DNA of 64,000 nt from Formosa haliotis. GTDB lineage: Bacteria; Bacteroidota; Bacteroidia; Flavobacteriales; Flavobacteriaceae. The notes under the pieces were generated by a model. It was not told where the DNA came from, searched no databases, and was given only the letters and a program-made list of their open reading frames with translations. Where the stretch lies: contig NZ_BDEL01000001.1 of the NCBI RefSeq assembly GCF_001685485.1, forward strand, positions 2,973,501-3,037,500, read 5' to 3'. This document shows, piece by piece, positions 1 to 6,771 of the stretch. The translations under genes were made by a program, and so were the position numbers. The first letter of the stretch is position 1; the number at the start of each line of letters is the position of its first letter.

Positions 1-1
1 A

Positions 2-1063
2 AGCGGAATTATAACGCTTAAAGCAGAAGAAGGAGATGCTGTTGCCGTTGGTGAAGTTGTATGTTTAATAGATACAAGTGCAGCAAAACCTGAAGGTGAT
101 GCTCCAGCGAAAGAAGAGAAAAAAGAAGAAGCACCTGCTCCTAAAGCAGAAGCACCAAAAGCTGCTCCTGCACCAGAAAAAACATATGCATCTGGAACAG
201 CAAGTCCTGCTGCTAAAAAGATTTTAGCAGAAAAAGGGATGGATGCTGCTAGTGTTGTAGGTACTGGTAAAGCAGGTCGTGTAACTAAAGAAGATGCTGT
301 ACAAGCTAAACCATCTATGGGTACGCCTACAGGTGGAAGCAGAGGAGAATCTCGCACTAAATTATCTATGTTACGTCGTAAAGTGGCAGAACGTTTGGTT
401 ACTGTGAAAAACGAAACAGCCATGCTTACTACGTTTAATGAAGTAGATATGTCTCCTATCTTTGCATTAAGAAACGAGTATAAAGATGCGTTTAAAGCGA
501 AACATGGCGTTGGTCTTGGTTTTATGAGTTTCTTTACTTTGGCAGTAGTTAGAGCATTAGAGTTGTATCCAGCTGTAAATTCTATGATGGATGGTAAAGA
601 AATGATTTCTTACGATTTCTGTGATATTAGTATTGCTGTATCTGGTCCGAAAGGATTAATGGTACCTGTAATTCGTAATGCAGAAAACTTAACGTTTAGA
701 GGTGTTGAAGCCGAAGTTAAACGTTTAGCACTTCGCGCAAGAGATGGTCAAATCACTGTCGATGAAATGACAGGAGGGACCTTTACAATAACAAACGGAG
801 GGGTATTTGGTAGTATGTTATCTACACCAATTATTAACCCACCACAAAGTGGTATTTTAGGAATGCACAATATAGTAGAACGTCCTGTAGCTGTAGACGG
901 TCAGGTTGTAATTAGACCTATAATGTATGTTGCCTTATCTTACGATCATAGAATTATTGATGGTAAAGAAAGTGTTGGTTTCTTAGTGGCTGTAAAAGAA
1001 GCTTTAGAGAATCCTCAAGAATTTTTAATGAATAACGATGTTAAGAGAGCGCTAGAACTATAG
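2..1063 (+). CDS. odhB: 2-oxoglutarate dehydrogenase E2 component (dihydrolipoyl succinyltransferase), 5'-truncated by window edge
   Basis: Transfers the succinyl group from lipoyl-lysine to CoA in the 2-oxoglutarate dehydrogenase complex of the TCA cycle. The open frame runs in from base 2, so the first visible methionine at 239 is internal. Visible in order: the end of a lipoyl domain ([17 protein letters not shown]), an Ala/Pro/Lys/Glu-rich linker, an E3-binding domain ([13 protein letters not shown] to GRVTKEDA) and the catalytic domain with the active-site motif [11 protein letters not shown] and [16 protein letters not shown]. The [20 protein letters not shown] start of the catalytic domain is the succinyl- rather than acetyltransferase type. 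The start and probably the E1 gene lie outside the window. A terminator follows 24 bp after the stop. Confidence 0.93.
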   Translation, partial: SGIITLKAEEGDAVAVGEVVCLIDTSAAKPEGDAPAKEEKKEEAPAPKAEAPKAAPAPEKTYASGTASPAAKKILAEKGMDAASVVGTGKAGRVTKEDAVQAKPSMGTPTGGSRGESRTKLSMLRRKVAERLVTVKNETAMLTTFNEVDMSPIFALRNEYKDAFKAKHGVGLGFMSFFTLAVVRALELYPAVNSMMDGKEMISYDFCDISIAVSGPKGLMVPVIRNAENLTFRGVEAEVKRLALRARDGQITVDEMTGGTFTITNGGVFGSMLSTPIINPPQSGILGMHNIVERPVAVDGQVVIRPIMYVALSYDHRIIDGKESVGFLVAVKEALENPQEFLMNNDVKRALEL

Positions 1064-1086
1064 TCTAATCTTAATATTAAATATAA

Positions 1087-1118
1087 AAAAAAGCAGAATC
1101 GTGAGATTCTGCTTTTTT
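1087..1118. terminator. Bidirectional intrinsic terminator
   Basis: Perfect 14-bp stem (AAAAAAGCAGAATC / GATTCTGCTTTTTT) with a GTGA loop and T-runs on both strands. It ends odhB on the plus strand and can end the small membrane-peptide transcript arriving on the minus strand. Confidence 0.85.
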
Positions 1119-1124
1119 TATGTC

Positions 1125-1232
1125 TTATCGTAAAAAATAAATAAAAAGGTTCAAGCCTATAACAGCTAAAGCTAAAAGGAATAGGCCTACAATAAGAAAT
1201 TGGTTTTCTGAATTGGTAGAGTTTTCCATCAT
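1125..1232 (-). CDS. 35-residue single-span membrane peptide
   Basis: A small ORF not recognised as any named family. It begins ATG-ATG (MMENSTNSENQF), continues with about 20 hydrophobic residues (LIVGLFLLALAVIGLNLF) and ends IYFLR, so it looks like a one-helix inner-membrane peptide with a polar N-terminus and a positive C-terminus. It is 29 bp past the T-run of the last of three tandem small-RNA units on the same strand and is closed by the hairpin at 1087-1118. No Shine-Dalgarno or clear own promoter was seen, so expression could come from read-through of the array. The clean hydropathy pattern and placement between terminators support a real gene; the short length argues for caution. Confidence 0.55.
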   Translation of the reverse strand: MMENSTNSENQFLIVGLFLLALAVIGLNLFIYFLR

Positions 1233-1261
1233 ACTTGAATTGACAGTTTTTAGATTGAATA

Positions 1262-1334
1262 AAATCAAAAACTCTGCACTGTTACCATGCAGAGCTTTCT
1301 TTTTAATAATTCTCCCTAAGAACTAATTAATAGC
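1262..1334 (-). ncRNA. Tandem small RNA, copy 1 (promoter-distal to the response regulator)
   Basis: Predicted transcript of about 73 nt. The promoter is at 1339-1369. The transcribed part starts with a segment identical in all three copies (plus-strand complement about 1305-1343) that contains AGGGAGAATTATT, and ends in a hairpin with stem AAGCTCTGCA / TGCAGAGTTT, a TAAC-containing loop and a T-run. The stem differs from copies 2 and 3 at paired positions, which supports an RNA structure. It is not tied to a named Rfam family here. Confidence 0.62.
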
Positions 1335-1338
1335 ATTG

Positions 1339-1388
1339 TAAAGATAAAGGATTGGTTTGATGTATGAAATACGTATATATGTGTATTT
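1339..1388 (-). promoter_or_regulatory. Promoter and 22-bp palindrome of small-RNA copy 1
   Basis: On the minus strand, TTTC (1366-1369), exactly 19 nt, then TATCTTTA (1339-1346), close to the Bacteroidota consensus TTTG-N19-TAnnTTTG. Immediately upstream and touching the -33 element is the imperfect palindrome AAATAC-N10-GTATTT (1367-1388). It can be read as two inverted heptamers, TACGTAT and TACACAT, 2 bp apart, the 7-2-7 layout used by NarL-type regulators. Its centre is about 43 bp before the predicted start. Confidence 0.6.
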
Positions 1389-1405
1389 TTTTCGAGTAAG
1401 GTTCT

Positions 1406-1477
1406 AAAAAACAAAACTCTACACCAGTTACGATGTAGAGTTCCTTAAATAATTCTCCCTAAGAACTAATTAATAGC
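1406..1477 (-). ncRNA. Tandem small RNA, copy 2
   Basis: Predicted transcript of about 72 nt, organised like copies 1 and 3. The terminator stem is AACTCTACAT (complement of 1433-1442) paired with GTGTAGAGTT (complement of 1415-1424), with loop CGTAACTG, followed by TTTTGTTTTTT. The 40-nt segment starting near the predicted RNA 5' end (complement of about 1448-1487) is identical to copies 1 and 3, while spacer sequences have drifted, so the transcribed segment is what is conserved. Confidence 0.63.
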
Positions 1478-1481
1478 ATTG

Positions 1482-1531
1482 TAAAGGTAAAGGATTGATT
1501 TGTAGTATGAAATACGTATATATGTGTATTT
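1482..1531 (-). promoter_or_regulatory. Promoter and 22-bp palindrome of small-RNA copy 2
   Basis: Minus-strand TTTC (1509-1512), 19 nt, TACCTTTA (1482-1489). The palindrome AAATAC-N10-GTATTT spans 1510-1531 and is base-for-base the same as in copy 1. Spacing between palindrome and -7 element is identical in all three copies. Confidence 0.6.
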
Positions 1532-1551
1532 TTTCTGAGAAGGTTTCTTAA

Positions 1552-1622
1552 AAAACAAAAACCCTACACCGGTTAAGATGTAGGATTTTCTGAATAATTC
1601 TCCCTAAGAACTAATTAATAGC
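1552..1622 (-). ncRNA. Tandem small RNA, copy 3 (nearest the response regulator)
   Basis: Predicted transcript of about 71 nt. The terminator stem is AATCCTACATC (complement of 1577-1587) with GGTGTAGGGTT (complement of 1560-1570), loop TTAACC, then TTTTTGTTTTTT. Compared with copy 2, one stem pair changes from T-A to C-G, both partners having changed. Copies are 143 and 145 bp apart. The unit begins only a few bases after the stop codon of the response-regulator gene. Confidence 0.62.
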
Positions 1623-1626
1623 ATTG

Positions 1627-1676
1627 TAAAGGTATAAGATTAATATATAGTATGAAATACGTGGATATACGTATTT
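1627..1676 (-). promoter_or_regulatory. Promoter and 22-bp palindrome of small-RNA copy 3
   Basis: Minus-strand TTTC (1654-1657), 19 nt, TACCTTTA (1627-1634). The palindrome AAATAC-N10-GTATTT (1655-1676) has a diverged centre but keeps both arms, and it lies 2 bp from the stop codon of the response regulator. Retained arms with a drifting centre suggest a protein-binding site. Confidence 0.58.
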
Positions 1677-1678
1677 TT

Positions 1679-2311
1679 TTAAAAGATTTCCTTGTTTTCA
1701 ACAGCCCACATGTATAGGGCATTGTGTTTCCCGTGAAGTTTTAGTTTGGTAACAATGTTGCTTCGGTGTTTTTCTACGGTTCTTGGTGATATTCCAATTT
1801 CTTCAGCAATTTCGTTGCTGGTTAAATTACTAGCAATAAACTTAAGAATTTTTATTTCAGTTTTTGTAAGCTTATTTAAGGCTATTAAATCGGAATGTTT
1901 ATATGTTTTTTCAAGGCTAGGAATAAGATCTCTGCTAAAATAAGGGGTGTTGTTTTTAACACATTCAATACAGTTTTCTAACTCTTCGACAGCAAATTCT
2001 TTTAATATATAGCCATAAACGTTTAATTCTTTTGCTTTTAGGTAAATATCTTCACGCTTTTCAAAAGTAAATAATATGATTTTCGTAGGAATTTCATTGA
2101 TTTTACAATCGGCAGCAATTTCTAAACCCGTTTTGTATGGCATTCTTATGTCTAAAATTGCTATTTGGGGTTCTAATTTTATAATTAGGTTATAGGCTGC
2201 TCTCCCGTCTGTAGCTGTATCTAAAACTTCGTATCCCGCAGAAGTTAGGAAATTAGTCATGCCTTTTAGCATTAAAGGATGATCGTCTGCTAATACGATT
2301 GAAGTTTTCAT
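1679..2311 (-). CDS. NarL/LuxR-family response regulator (orphan)
   Basis: A two-component response regulator of 210 residues. The N-terminal receiver has the acidic pair in VLADDHPLML, the phospho-acceptor Asp in AILDIRMPYK, and a Lys near residue 105 (GYILKEFA). The C-terminal LuxR-type helix-turn-helix reads LTKTEIKILKFIASNLTSNE and EEIGISPRTVEKHRSNI. No histidine kinase is adjacent, so its signal is unknown. A protease gene ends 42 bp upstream on the same strand and may be co-transcribed. Directly downstream are three palindrome-controlled small-RNA units whose site layout fits this regulator class, making it their likely controller (inference). Confidence 0.9.
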   Translation of the reverse strand: MKTSIVLADDHPLMLKGMTNFLTSAGYEVLDTATDGRAAYNLIIKLEPQIAILDIRMPYKTGLEIAADCKINEIPTKIILFTFEKREDIYLKAKELNVYGYILKEFAVEELENCIECVKNNTPYFSRDLIPSLEKTYKHSDLIALNKLTKTEIKILKFIASNLTSNEIAEEIGISPRTVEKHRSNIVTKLKLHGKHNALYMWAVENKEIF

Positions 2312-2353
2312 TGAGGGAGTTGCTTATTAATTTGACTTTTAAAGATAAGAAAC

Positions 2354-2806
2354 TTATTTAATAATCAGTCTTTTAAGGTATAGATATTTCCGGTCGTAAT
2401 CAATAATTCCTTTTCCTTTTTTCAAAATATCGGCACCAATAATACCATCTACAGGAGTGGAATTATGATTAACCAAAGCGGTATTTACATGGGTCATATT
2501 AAACAAAATTAAAGCAACCTTGTCTTTTTTCCACTTTCCAATTTTTATATTATTTTTTTTAGACAGTTGGGTAGTCATATTAATAGCACCGGCTCCAGCG
2601 GCTTTTATTTCAGAATCTTTTACCTTTAAATTAAAGTTTTCTATAGCATCAAAATCGACGCAAGAACTAGAAGCGCCCGTGTCTAATATAAAAACACCTT
2701 TTTTACCATTTATACTCGCCTTAATTTCAAAGTGATTGGTTTTAGTAAGTTTCAATTTTATTTTAACGTAATCTCTGTTTAATAGAAATTCTTGAAGTGA
2801 AGTCAT
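2354..2806 (-). CDS. Retropepsin-like aspartyl protease
   Basis: A 150-residue single-lobe aspartic protease of the retropepsin-like type found in many Bacteroidota. The active-site motif FILDTGASSSCVD is at about residue 40, and VDGIIGADILKK near residue 120 is the typical distal motif of the fold. No signal peptide is evident, so it is probably cytoplasmic. Because such enzymes act as dimers, the single DTG motif is as expected. A perfect -7 element (TATCTTTG, complement of 2824-2831) lies 18 bp before the start. It is followed by the response regulator and may share its transcript. Confidence 0.82.
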   Translation of the reverse strand: MTSLQEFLLNRDYVKIKLKLTKTNHFEIKASINGKKGVFILDTGASSSCVDFDAIENFNLKVKDSEIKAAGAGAINMTTQLSKKNNIKIGKWKKDKVALILFNMTHVNTALVNHNSTPVDGIIGADILKKGKGIIDYDRKYLYLKRLIIK

Positions 2807-2823
2807 CTTAAAAATAATTTACA

Positions 2824-2854
2824 CAAAGATAGTAATGTAAAACTATTAATTTTG
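2824..2854. promoter_or_regulatory. Divergent overlapping promoters for the protease and tatD
   Basis: Two perfect TAnnTTTG elements face in opposite directions in a 52-bp gap: TATCTTTG on the minus strand (complement of 2824-2831) and TAATTTTG on the plus strand (2847-2854). No TTTG box has the standard 19-nt spacing for either. The plus-strand element ends 4 bp before the tatD ATG, implying a leaderless or nearly leaderless mRNA. Confidence 0.5.
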
Positions 2855-2858
2855 CAAA

Positions 2859-3626
2859 ATGATAATTACAGATACACACACACATTTATATAGTGAAGCT
2901 TTTGAAGCTGATAGGGATGAAATGATTCAACGTGCAATTGATGCTGGTATTTCGCGATTTTTTATTCCTGCTATCGACTCTACTTATTCGGAACGTATGT
3001 TGCAGTTAAAACGTGATTTTCCAGAACATATGTTTTTAATGACAGGTTTGCATCCCACACATGTTAAAGACGATTTTAAAGACGAGCTACTTCATGTGCA
3101 AACACTATTAAAGGAGCACAAATATTATGCAATTGGCGAAATAGGTATTGATTTGTATTGGGATCAATCAACTTTAGCCATTCAGCAAGAGGCTTTCAGG
3201 CAGCAAATTCAGTTAGCAAAACAATGCAATTTACCTATTGTAATTCACTGTAGAGATGCTTTCGATGAGGTTTTTGAAATTTTAGAAGAAGAAAAGGGAG
3301 ATGATTTATTCGGAATTTTTCACTGTTTCACTGGGGATTTCGAACAGGCACAACAAGCCATTTCTTATAATATGAAATTAGGTATTGGTGGCGTTGTAAC
3401 CTTTAAGAATGGTAAAATAGATCAATTTTTAAATAAAATCGATTTAAAACATATTGTTTTAGAAACCGATTCGCCGTATTTGGCCCCTGTTCCGTATCGC
3501 GGGAAACGCAATGAAAGTTTTTATATTATGGAGGTTTTAGAAAAGCTTTCTGGATTATATCAGCTTTCAGAAAAGGAGATTGCTAAAATAACTACAGAAA
3601 ATTCAAAAGCCATTTTTGGTATCTAA
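2859..3626 (+). CDS. tatD: TatD-family metal-dependent deoxyribonuclease
   Basis: A 255-residue TIM-barrel metallohydrolase of the TatD/YcfH type, cytoplasmic, with DNase activity in characterised members. Visible metal and catalytic residues are DTHTHLYS (HxH at the N-terminus), Glu in IGEIGIDLYW, His in IVIHCRDAF, His in FHCFTGDF, and Asp in ETDSPYLAPVPYRGKRN. Its length is normal for the family. Two bases separate its stop from the ansA start, so the two are one operon. YcfH-like paralogues have the same motifs, so the exact substrate is open. Confidence 0.88.
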   Translation: MIITDTHTHLYSEAFEADRDEMIQRAIDAGISRFFIPAIDSTYSERMLQLKRDFPEHMFLMTGLHPTHVKDDFKDELLHVQTLLKEHKYYAIGEIGIDLYWDQSTLAIQQEAFRQQIQLAKQCNLPIVIHCRDAFDEVFEILEEEKGDDLFGIFHCFTGDFEQAQQAISYNMKLGIGGVVTFKNGKIDQFLNKIDLKHIVLETDSPYLAPVPYRGKRNESFYIMEVLEKLSGLYQLSEKEIAKITTENSKAIFGI

Positions 3627-3628
3627 TT

Positions 3629-4660
3629 ATGACAAAAACAAGACCAAATATTTTACTTATATATACAGGTGGTACTATAGGTATGGTAAAGGATTTTGAA
3701 ACAGGAGCTTTAAAAGCCTTCGATTTTGAGAATTTATTAGTCCGTATTCCAGAAATAAAACAATTAGATTGTAATATTGAAACATTTTCGTTTGCCGAAC
3801 CTATAGATTCTAGCAATATGAATCCGGTATACTGGGTGGAGATTGCTGAAATTATAGAACGCAATTACGATACTTTTGATGGATTTGTAGTGTTGCATGG
3901 TAGCGATACGATGAGTTATACTGCTTCTGCCTTAAGTTTTATGCTAGAACATTTGGCAAAGCCTGTAGTGTTTACCGGTTCGCAATTGCCTATTGGAGAT
4001 TTACGTACCGATGCCAAGGAAAATTTAATTACCTCGATACATGTGGCATCACTCCAGCGTTATAATAAGCCCGTAATAAAGGAGGTGACCTTGTATTTCG
4101 AGTATAAATTATATCGTGCAAATAGAACTACAAAAATAAACGCCGAACATTTTGAAGCTTTTGCATCACTTAATTATCCAGAATTGGTAACCTCTGGGGT
4201 GCATTTAAAGGTAAATCATGATTATTTATTTAAACCAAATACCAAAAAACGACTTAAAGTACATAAGAATTTAGACGAAAATATAGCCCTTGTAAAATTG
4301 TTTCCAGGCATATCTTCGCCTTTGCTTTGTAGTATTTTTAATACACCTGGATTAAAAGGTGTAATTTTAGAAACTTATGGAGCTGGAAATTGTACAACAG
4401 AAAATTGGTTTTTAAATATTTTAAAAGAAGCGATTTCTAATGGAATACATGTGGTAAATATTACACAATGTTCGGGAGGAAGTGTGCTTATGGGCCAATA
4501 TCAAAGCAGTGAAAAGTTGAAAAAAATAGGTGTTATTTCTGGAAAAGACATCACAACAGAGGCGGCTATTTGTAAAATGATGTATTTGTTAGGCCAAAAT
4601 GTTTCGTCTAAGGTCTTCAAAACCATATATGAAACTTCTTTAAGAGGAGAATTGACTTAA
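3629..4660 (+). CDS. ansA: Type I L-asparaginase
   Basis: Hydrolyses L-asparagine to aspartate and ammonia; without a signal peptide it is the cytoplasmic type. The 343 residues carry the two threonine signatures: LIYTGGTIGM at the N-terminus and VVLHGSDTMSYTASALSFML near residue 90, with the catalytic Lys in TDAKENLITS. The C-terminal half has the family's GGSVLMGQY region. It is translated from an operon with tatD and is followed about 70 bp later by tRNA-Ser. Confidence 0.92.
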   Translation: MTKTRPNILLIYTGGTIGMVKDFETGALKAFDFENLLVRIPEIKQLDCNIETFSFAEPIDSSNMNPVYWVEIAEIIERNYDTFDGFVVLHGSDTMSYTASALSFMLEHLAKPVVFTGSQLPIGDLRTDAKENLITSIHVASLQRYNKPVIKEVTLYFEYKLYRANRTTKINAEHFEAFASLNYPELVTSGVHLKVNHDYLFKPNTKKRLKVHKNLDENIALVKLFPGISSPLLCSIFNTPGLKGVILETYGAGNCTTENWFLNILKEAISNGIHVVNITQCSGGSVLMGQYQSSEKLKKIGVISGKDITTEAAICKMMYLLGQNVSSKVFKTIYETSLRGELT

Positions 4661-4733
4661 AATTAACTGATAAAATTTTCAGGTCTAGCAGATTTTTTGT
4701 TATTTGCCGTACTGTAACTAAAAAGTTAGAAAC

Positions 4734-4821
4734 AGAGAGGTGGCCGAGCGGTCGAAGGCGCACGCCTGGAAAGCGTGTATACGCCAAAAGCGTATCGAGG
4801 GTTCGAATCCCTTCCTCTCTG
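4734..4821 (+). tRNA. tRNA-Ser (anticodon GGA)
   Basis: Acceptor stem AGAGAGG pairs with CCTCTCT and is followed by discriminator G. Anticodon stem CACGC/GCGTG encloses loop CTGGAAA with anticodon GGA at 4768-4770. The variable arm is long (ATACGCC / GGCGTAT-like region, 4779-4795), as in class II tRNAs, and the T-arm is GAGGG-TTCGAAT-CCCTT. CCA is not encoded. It reads UCC/UCU. Confidence 0.95.
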
Positions 4822-4846
4822 CAGAAAATTCTGAAGACGTTTTTTA

Positions 4847-4876
4847 TTTTTTAATTACAAAATTTTTATATCTTTA
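4847..4876 (+). promoter_or_regulatory. Predicted promoter of the exbB operon
   Basis: TTTT (4847-4850), 18 nt, TATCTTTA (4869-4876), a one-mismatch-per-box fit to the Bacteroidota consensus. It predicts a start about 4881 and a 5' leader of about 29 nt before the exbB ATG at 4910. Confidence 0.45.
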
Positions 4877-4909
4877 ACACTTTAACTAATAAAATTAAGA
4901 TCAAGAACA

Positions 4910-5680
4910 ATGAAAAGATTATTTTCTATCCTAGTCATTACACTAATGATGGCATTCGGAACTGTTAATGCAACTACAAATGCAGCTACTGTAGCTACAA
5001 CCGTGGTTTCTTCAATTCAAGACGATGCAGCAGCGACTGCAACTGAAGATTTAGGTTTTCATCAAGAATTAAAAAAGCGATTCATAGAAGGAGGAGCTGG
5101 ATTCATGGGAATCGTATTATTATGTTTAATTCTTGGACTAGCAATTGCTATTGAGAGAATTATCTTTTTAAATCTTTCGTCTACAAACACAAAAAAATTA
5201 ACTCAACGCGTAGAAGATGCATTACAATCAGGTGGTGTTGAAGCTGCTAAGGAAGTTTGTAGAAATACAAAAGGACCTGTTGCTTCTATTTTCTATCAAG
5301 GGCTAGACAGAACCGATGAAGGTTTAGAAGCTGCTGAAAAAGCTGTAGTAGCTTACGGTGGTGTTCAAATGGGGCAATTAGAGAAAAACGTGTCTTGGAT
5401 TTCATTATTTATCGCTTTGGCTCCGATGTTAGGATTCATGGGTACGGTAATTGGTATGATTCAAGCCTTCGATAAAATTGAGGCAGCTGGAGATATGCAA
5501 CCATCACTTGTTGCAGGGGGTATTAAAGTAGCCTTATTAACAACTGTATTCGGTTTAATTGTTGCAATTATTCTTCAAATTTTTTATAATTACATTATTG
5601 CTAAGATTGATAGTATCGTAAACGATATGGAAGATGCTTCAATTACATTAATGGACTTGTTAATCAGATACAAGAAGTAA
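4910..5680 (+). CDS. exbB: MotA/TolQ/ExbB proton-channel protein
   Basis: Inner-membrane proton-channel subunit that, with ExbD, energises a TonB-type or related outer-membrane process. It has 256 residues: an N-terminal signal-like segment (LFSILVITLMMAFGTVNA), a first transmembrane helix (GFMGIVLLCLILGLAIAIERI), a cytoplasmic stretch, and two C-terminal helices carrying the family signature APMLGFMGTVIGMI and VALLTTVFGLIVAII. It opens a four-gene operon with a small membrane protein and two ExbD proteins. No tonB is in the cluster, so the partner cannot be named. Confidence 0.9.
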   Translation: MKRLFSILVITLMMAFGTVNATTNAATVATTVVSSIQDDAAATATEDLGFHQELKKRFIEGGAGFMGIVLLCLILGLAIAIERIIFLNLSSTNTKKLTQRVEDALQSGGVEAAKEVCRNTKGPVASIFYQGLDRTDEGLEAAEKAVVAYGGVQMGQLEKNVSWISLFIALAPMLGFMGTVIGMIQAFDKIEAAGDMQPSLVAGGIKVALLTTVFGLIVAIILQIFYNYIIAKIDSIVNDMEDASITLMDLLIRYKK

Positions 5681-5701
5681 TAATTTAAAACATTTTATAA
5701 G

Positions 5702-6112
5702 ATGCACAAAATATTAACAATTATTGTTGGAATACTTTCAGTAATAGGTATCATCTTCGCTTTGATGATCATGTCTGGAAATGAAAGTATGATTGACAAT
5801 ATGCTATATGTTACTTATGTGGTTCTTGCTATTATACTTACACTAGTTATTCTGTTTGTATTAAAAGGATTATTTGAAGGTGACATTAAAAAGACTTTAT
5901 TATCTGTAGGAGCATTCTTAGCTATATTATTTATCGCTTACGCAATGTCTTCTGGAACAGATTTAGATTTAACACCATTTAGAGATAAAGGAATGGACGT
6001 AACAGAAGCAACATCTAAGTATGTTGGGGCTGGTTTATATGCCTTCTACGCATTAGCTATTATTGCAGTAGCATCTATGGTGTATGCAAATATTAAAAAA
6101 TTAATAAACTAA
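5702..6112 (+). CDS. Small four-helix membrane protein in ExbB-ExbD operon
   Basis: A protein of 136 residues with no recognised domain. Hydrophobic stretches at about 4-24, 36-58, 68-80 and 112-132 suggest four transmembrane helices, with a short soluble loop containing DLDLTPFRDKGMDV between the last two. It lies between exbB (21 bp upstream) and exbD (6 bp downstream), so it very likely works with or stabilises the proton-channel complex. A gene of this size and place recurs in related operons as far as I recall. Confidence 0.75.
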   Translation: MHKILTIIVGILSVIGIIFALMIMSGNESMIDNMLYVTYVVLAIILTLVILFVLKGLFEGDIKKTLLSVGAFLAILFIAYAMSSGTDLDLTPFRDKGMDVTEATSKYVGAGLYAFYALAIIAVASMVYANIKKLIN

Positions 6113-6118
6113 GTAATT

Positions 6119-6757
6119 ATGGCAAAAAGATCAGCACCAGAAGTTAATGCAGGCTCTATGGCTGACATCGCTTTCTTACTTTTAATATTTTTCTTAGTAA
6201 CAACAACTATTGAAACCGATTCTGGATTAAGCAGAAAACTGCCTCCAATTGAAGACAATCGTGATGACAATGTAATTATCAAAGAGAAGAATATTTTTCA
6301 ATTAACCGTTAATAAAAATAACGACTTGTTATTGAAAACTGGAGGAGAAGAGAAAGTTGTTGAAATCAAAGATTTGCGTAAAGCTGCGGTTGCTTTCTTA
6401 GATAATGGTGGAGGTACTGGCCCGGATGCATGTAAAAATTGCCAAGGTGCTAGAAACCCAAAGTCATCTGATAATTTTGATAAAGCGATTATATCATTAC
6501 AAAACGATAGAGCAACTAAATACGATGTGTACATTGCTGTACAAAACGAAATTTTAGCAGCCTACAATCAAATTAGAGATAGAGAATTTAAAAAAGCTTA
6601 TCCTAATCTTGATATGAGTTTTGTAGAAGCCGATAGAAAGTATTCAGATCCTAGAACATCAGCTTCTGAGAAAGAAAGTTTAAAAGAGAAAATTGAGAAT
6701 ATCAAAATTATGGTGCCTCAAAAATTCTCTGAAGCAGAGCCTAAAAAGTCTAATTAG
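6119..6757 (+). CDS. exbD: ExbD/TolR biopolymer transport protein (first copy)
   Basis: Inner-membrane partner of ExbB, with one N-terminal helix and a periplasmic domain. The motif GSMADIAFLLLIFFLVTTTI holds the membrane Asp needed for proton movement. At 212 residues it is longer than a typical ExbD of about 140; the extra length includes a glycine-rich insert with a CKNC pair (near residue 104) and a charged C-terminal tail. It is 14 bp ahead of a second exbD. The two copies are diverged and probably form heteromeric complexes. Confidence 0.88.
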   Translation: MAKRSAPEVNAGSMADIAFLLLIFFLVTTTIETDSGLSRKLPPIEDNRDDNVIIKEKNIFQLTVNKNNDLLLKTGGEEKVVEIKDLRKAAVAFLDNGGGTGPDACKNCQGARNPKSSDNFDKAIISLQNDRATKYDVYIAVQNEILAAYNQIRDREFKKAYPNLDMSFVEADRKYSDPRTSASEKESLKEKIENIKIMVPQKFSEAEPKKSN

Positions 6758-6771
6758 ATAAACAAAATATT

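Noticed and set aside
239-1063. odhB beginning at the ATG at 239
   Set aside because: The frame is open to base 2 and encodes the end of the lipoyl domain upstream, so the gene starts outside the window.
1262-1676. Tandem repeats as a CRISPR array
   Set aside because: Units are about 144 bp with promoters and terminators inside, no 25-40 bp repeat with unique spacers and no cas gene.
4661-4733. Promoter for tRNA-Ser
   Set aside because: GTTATTTG lacks the TA of the -7 consensus and no TTTG box is at 19 nt; the tRNA may be read from the ansA transcript.
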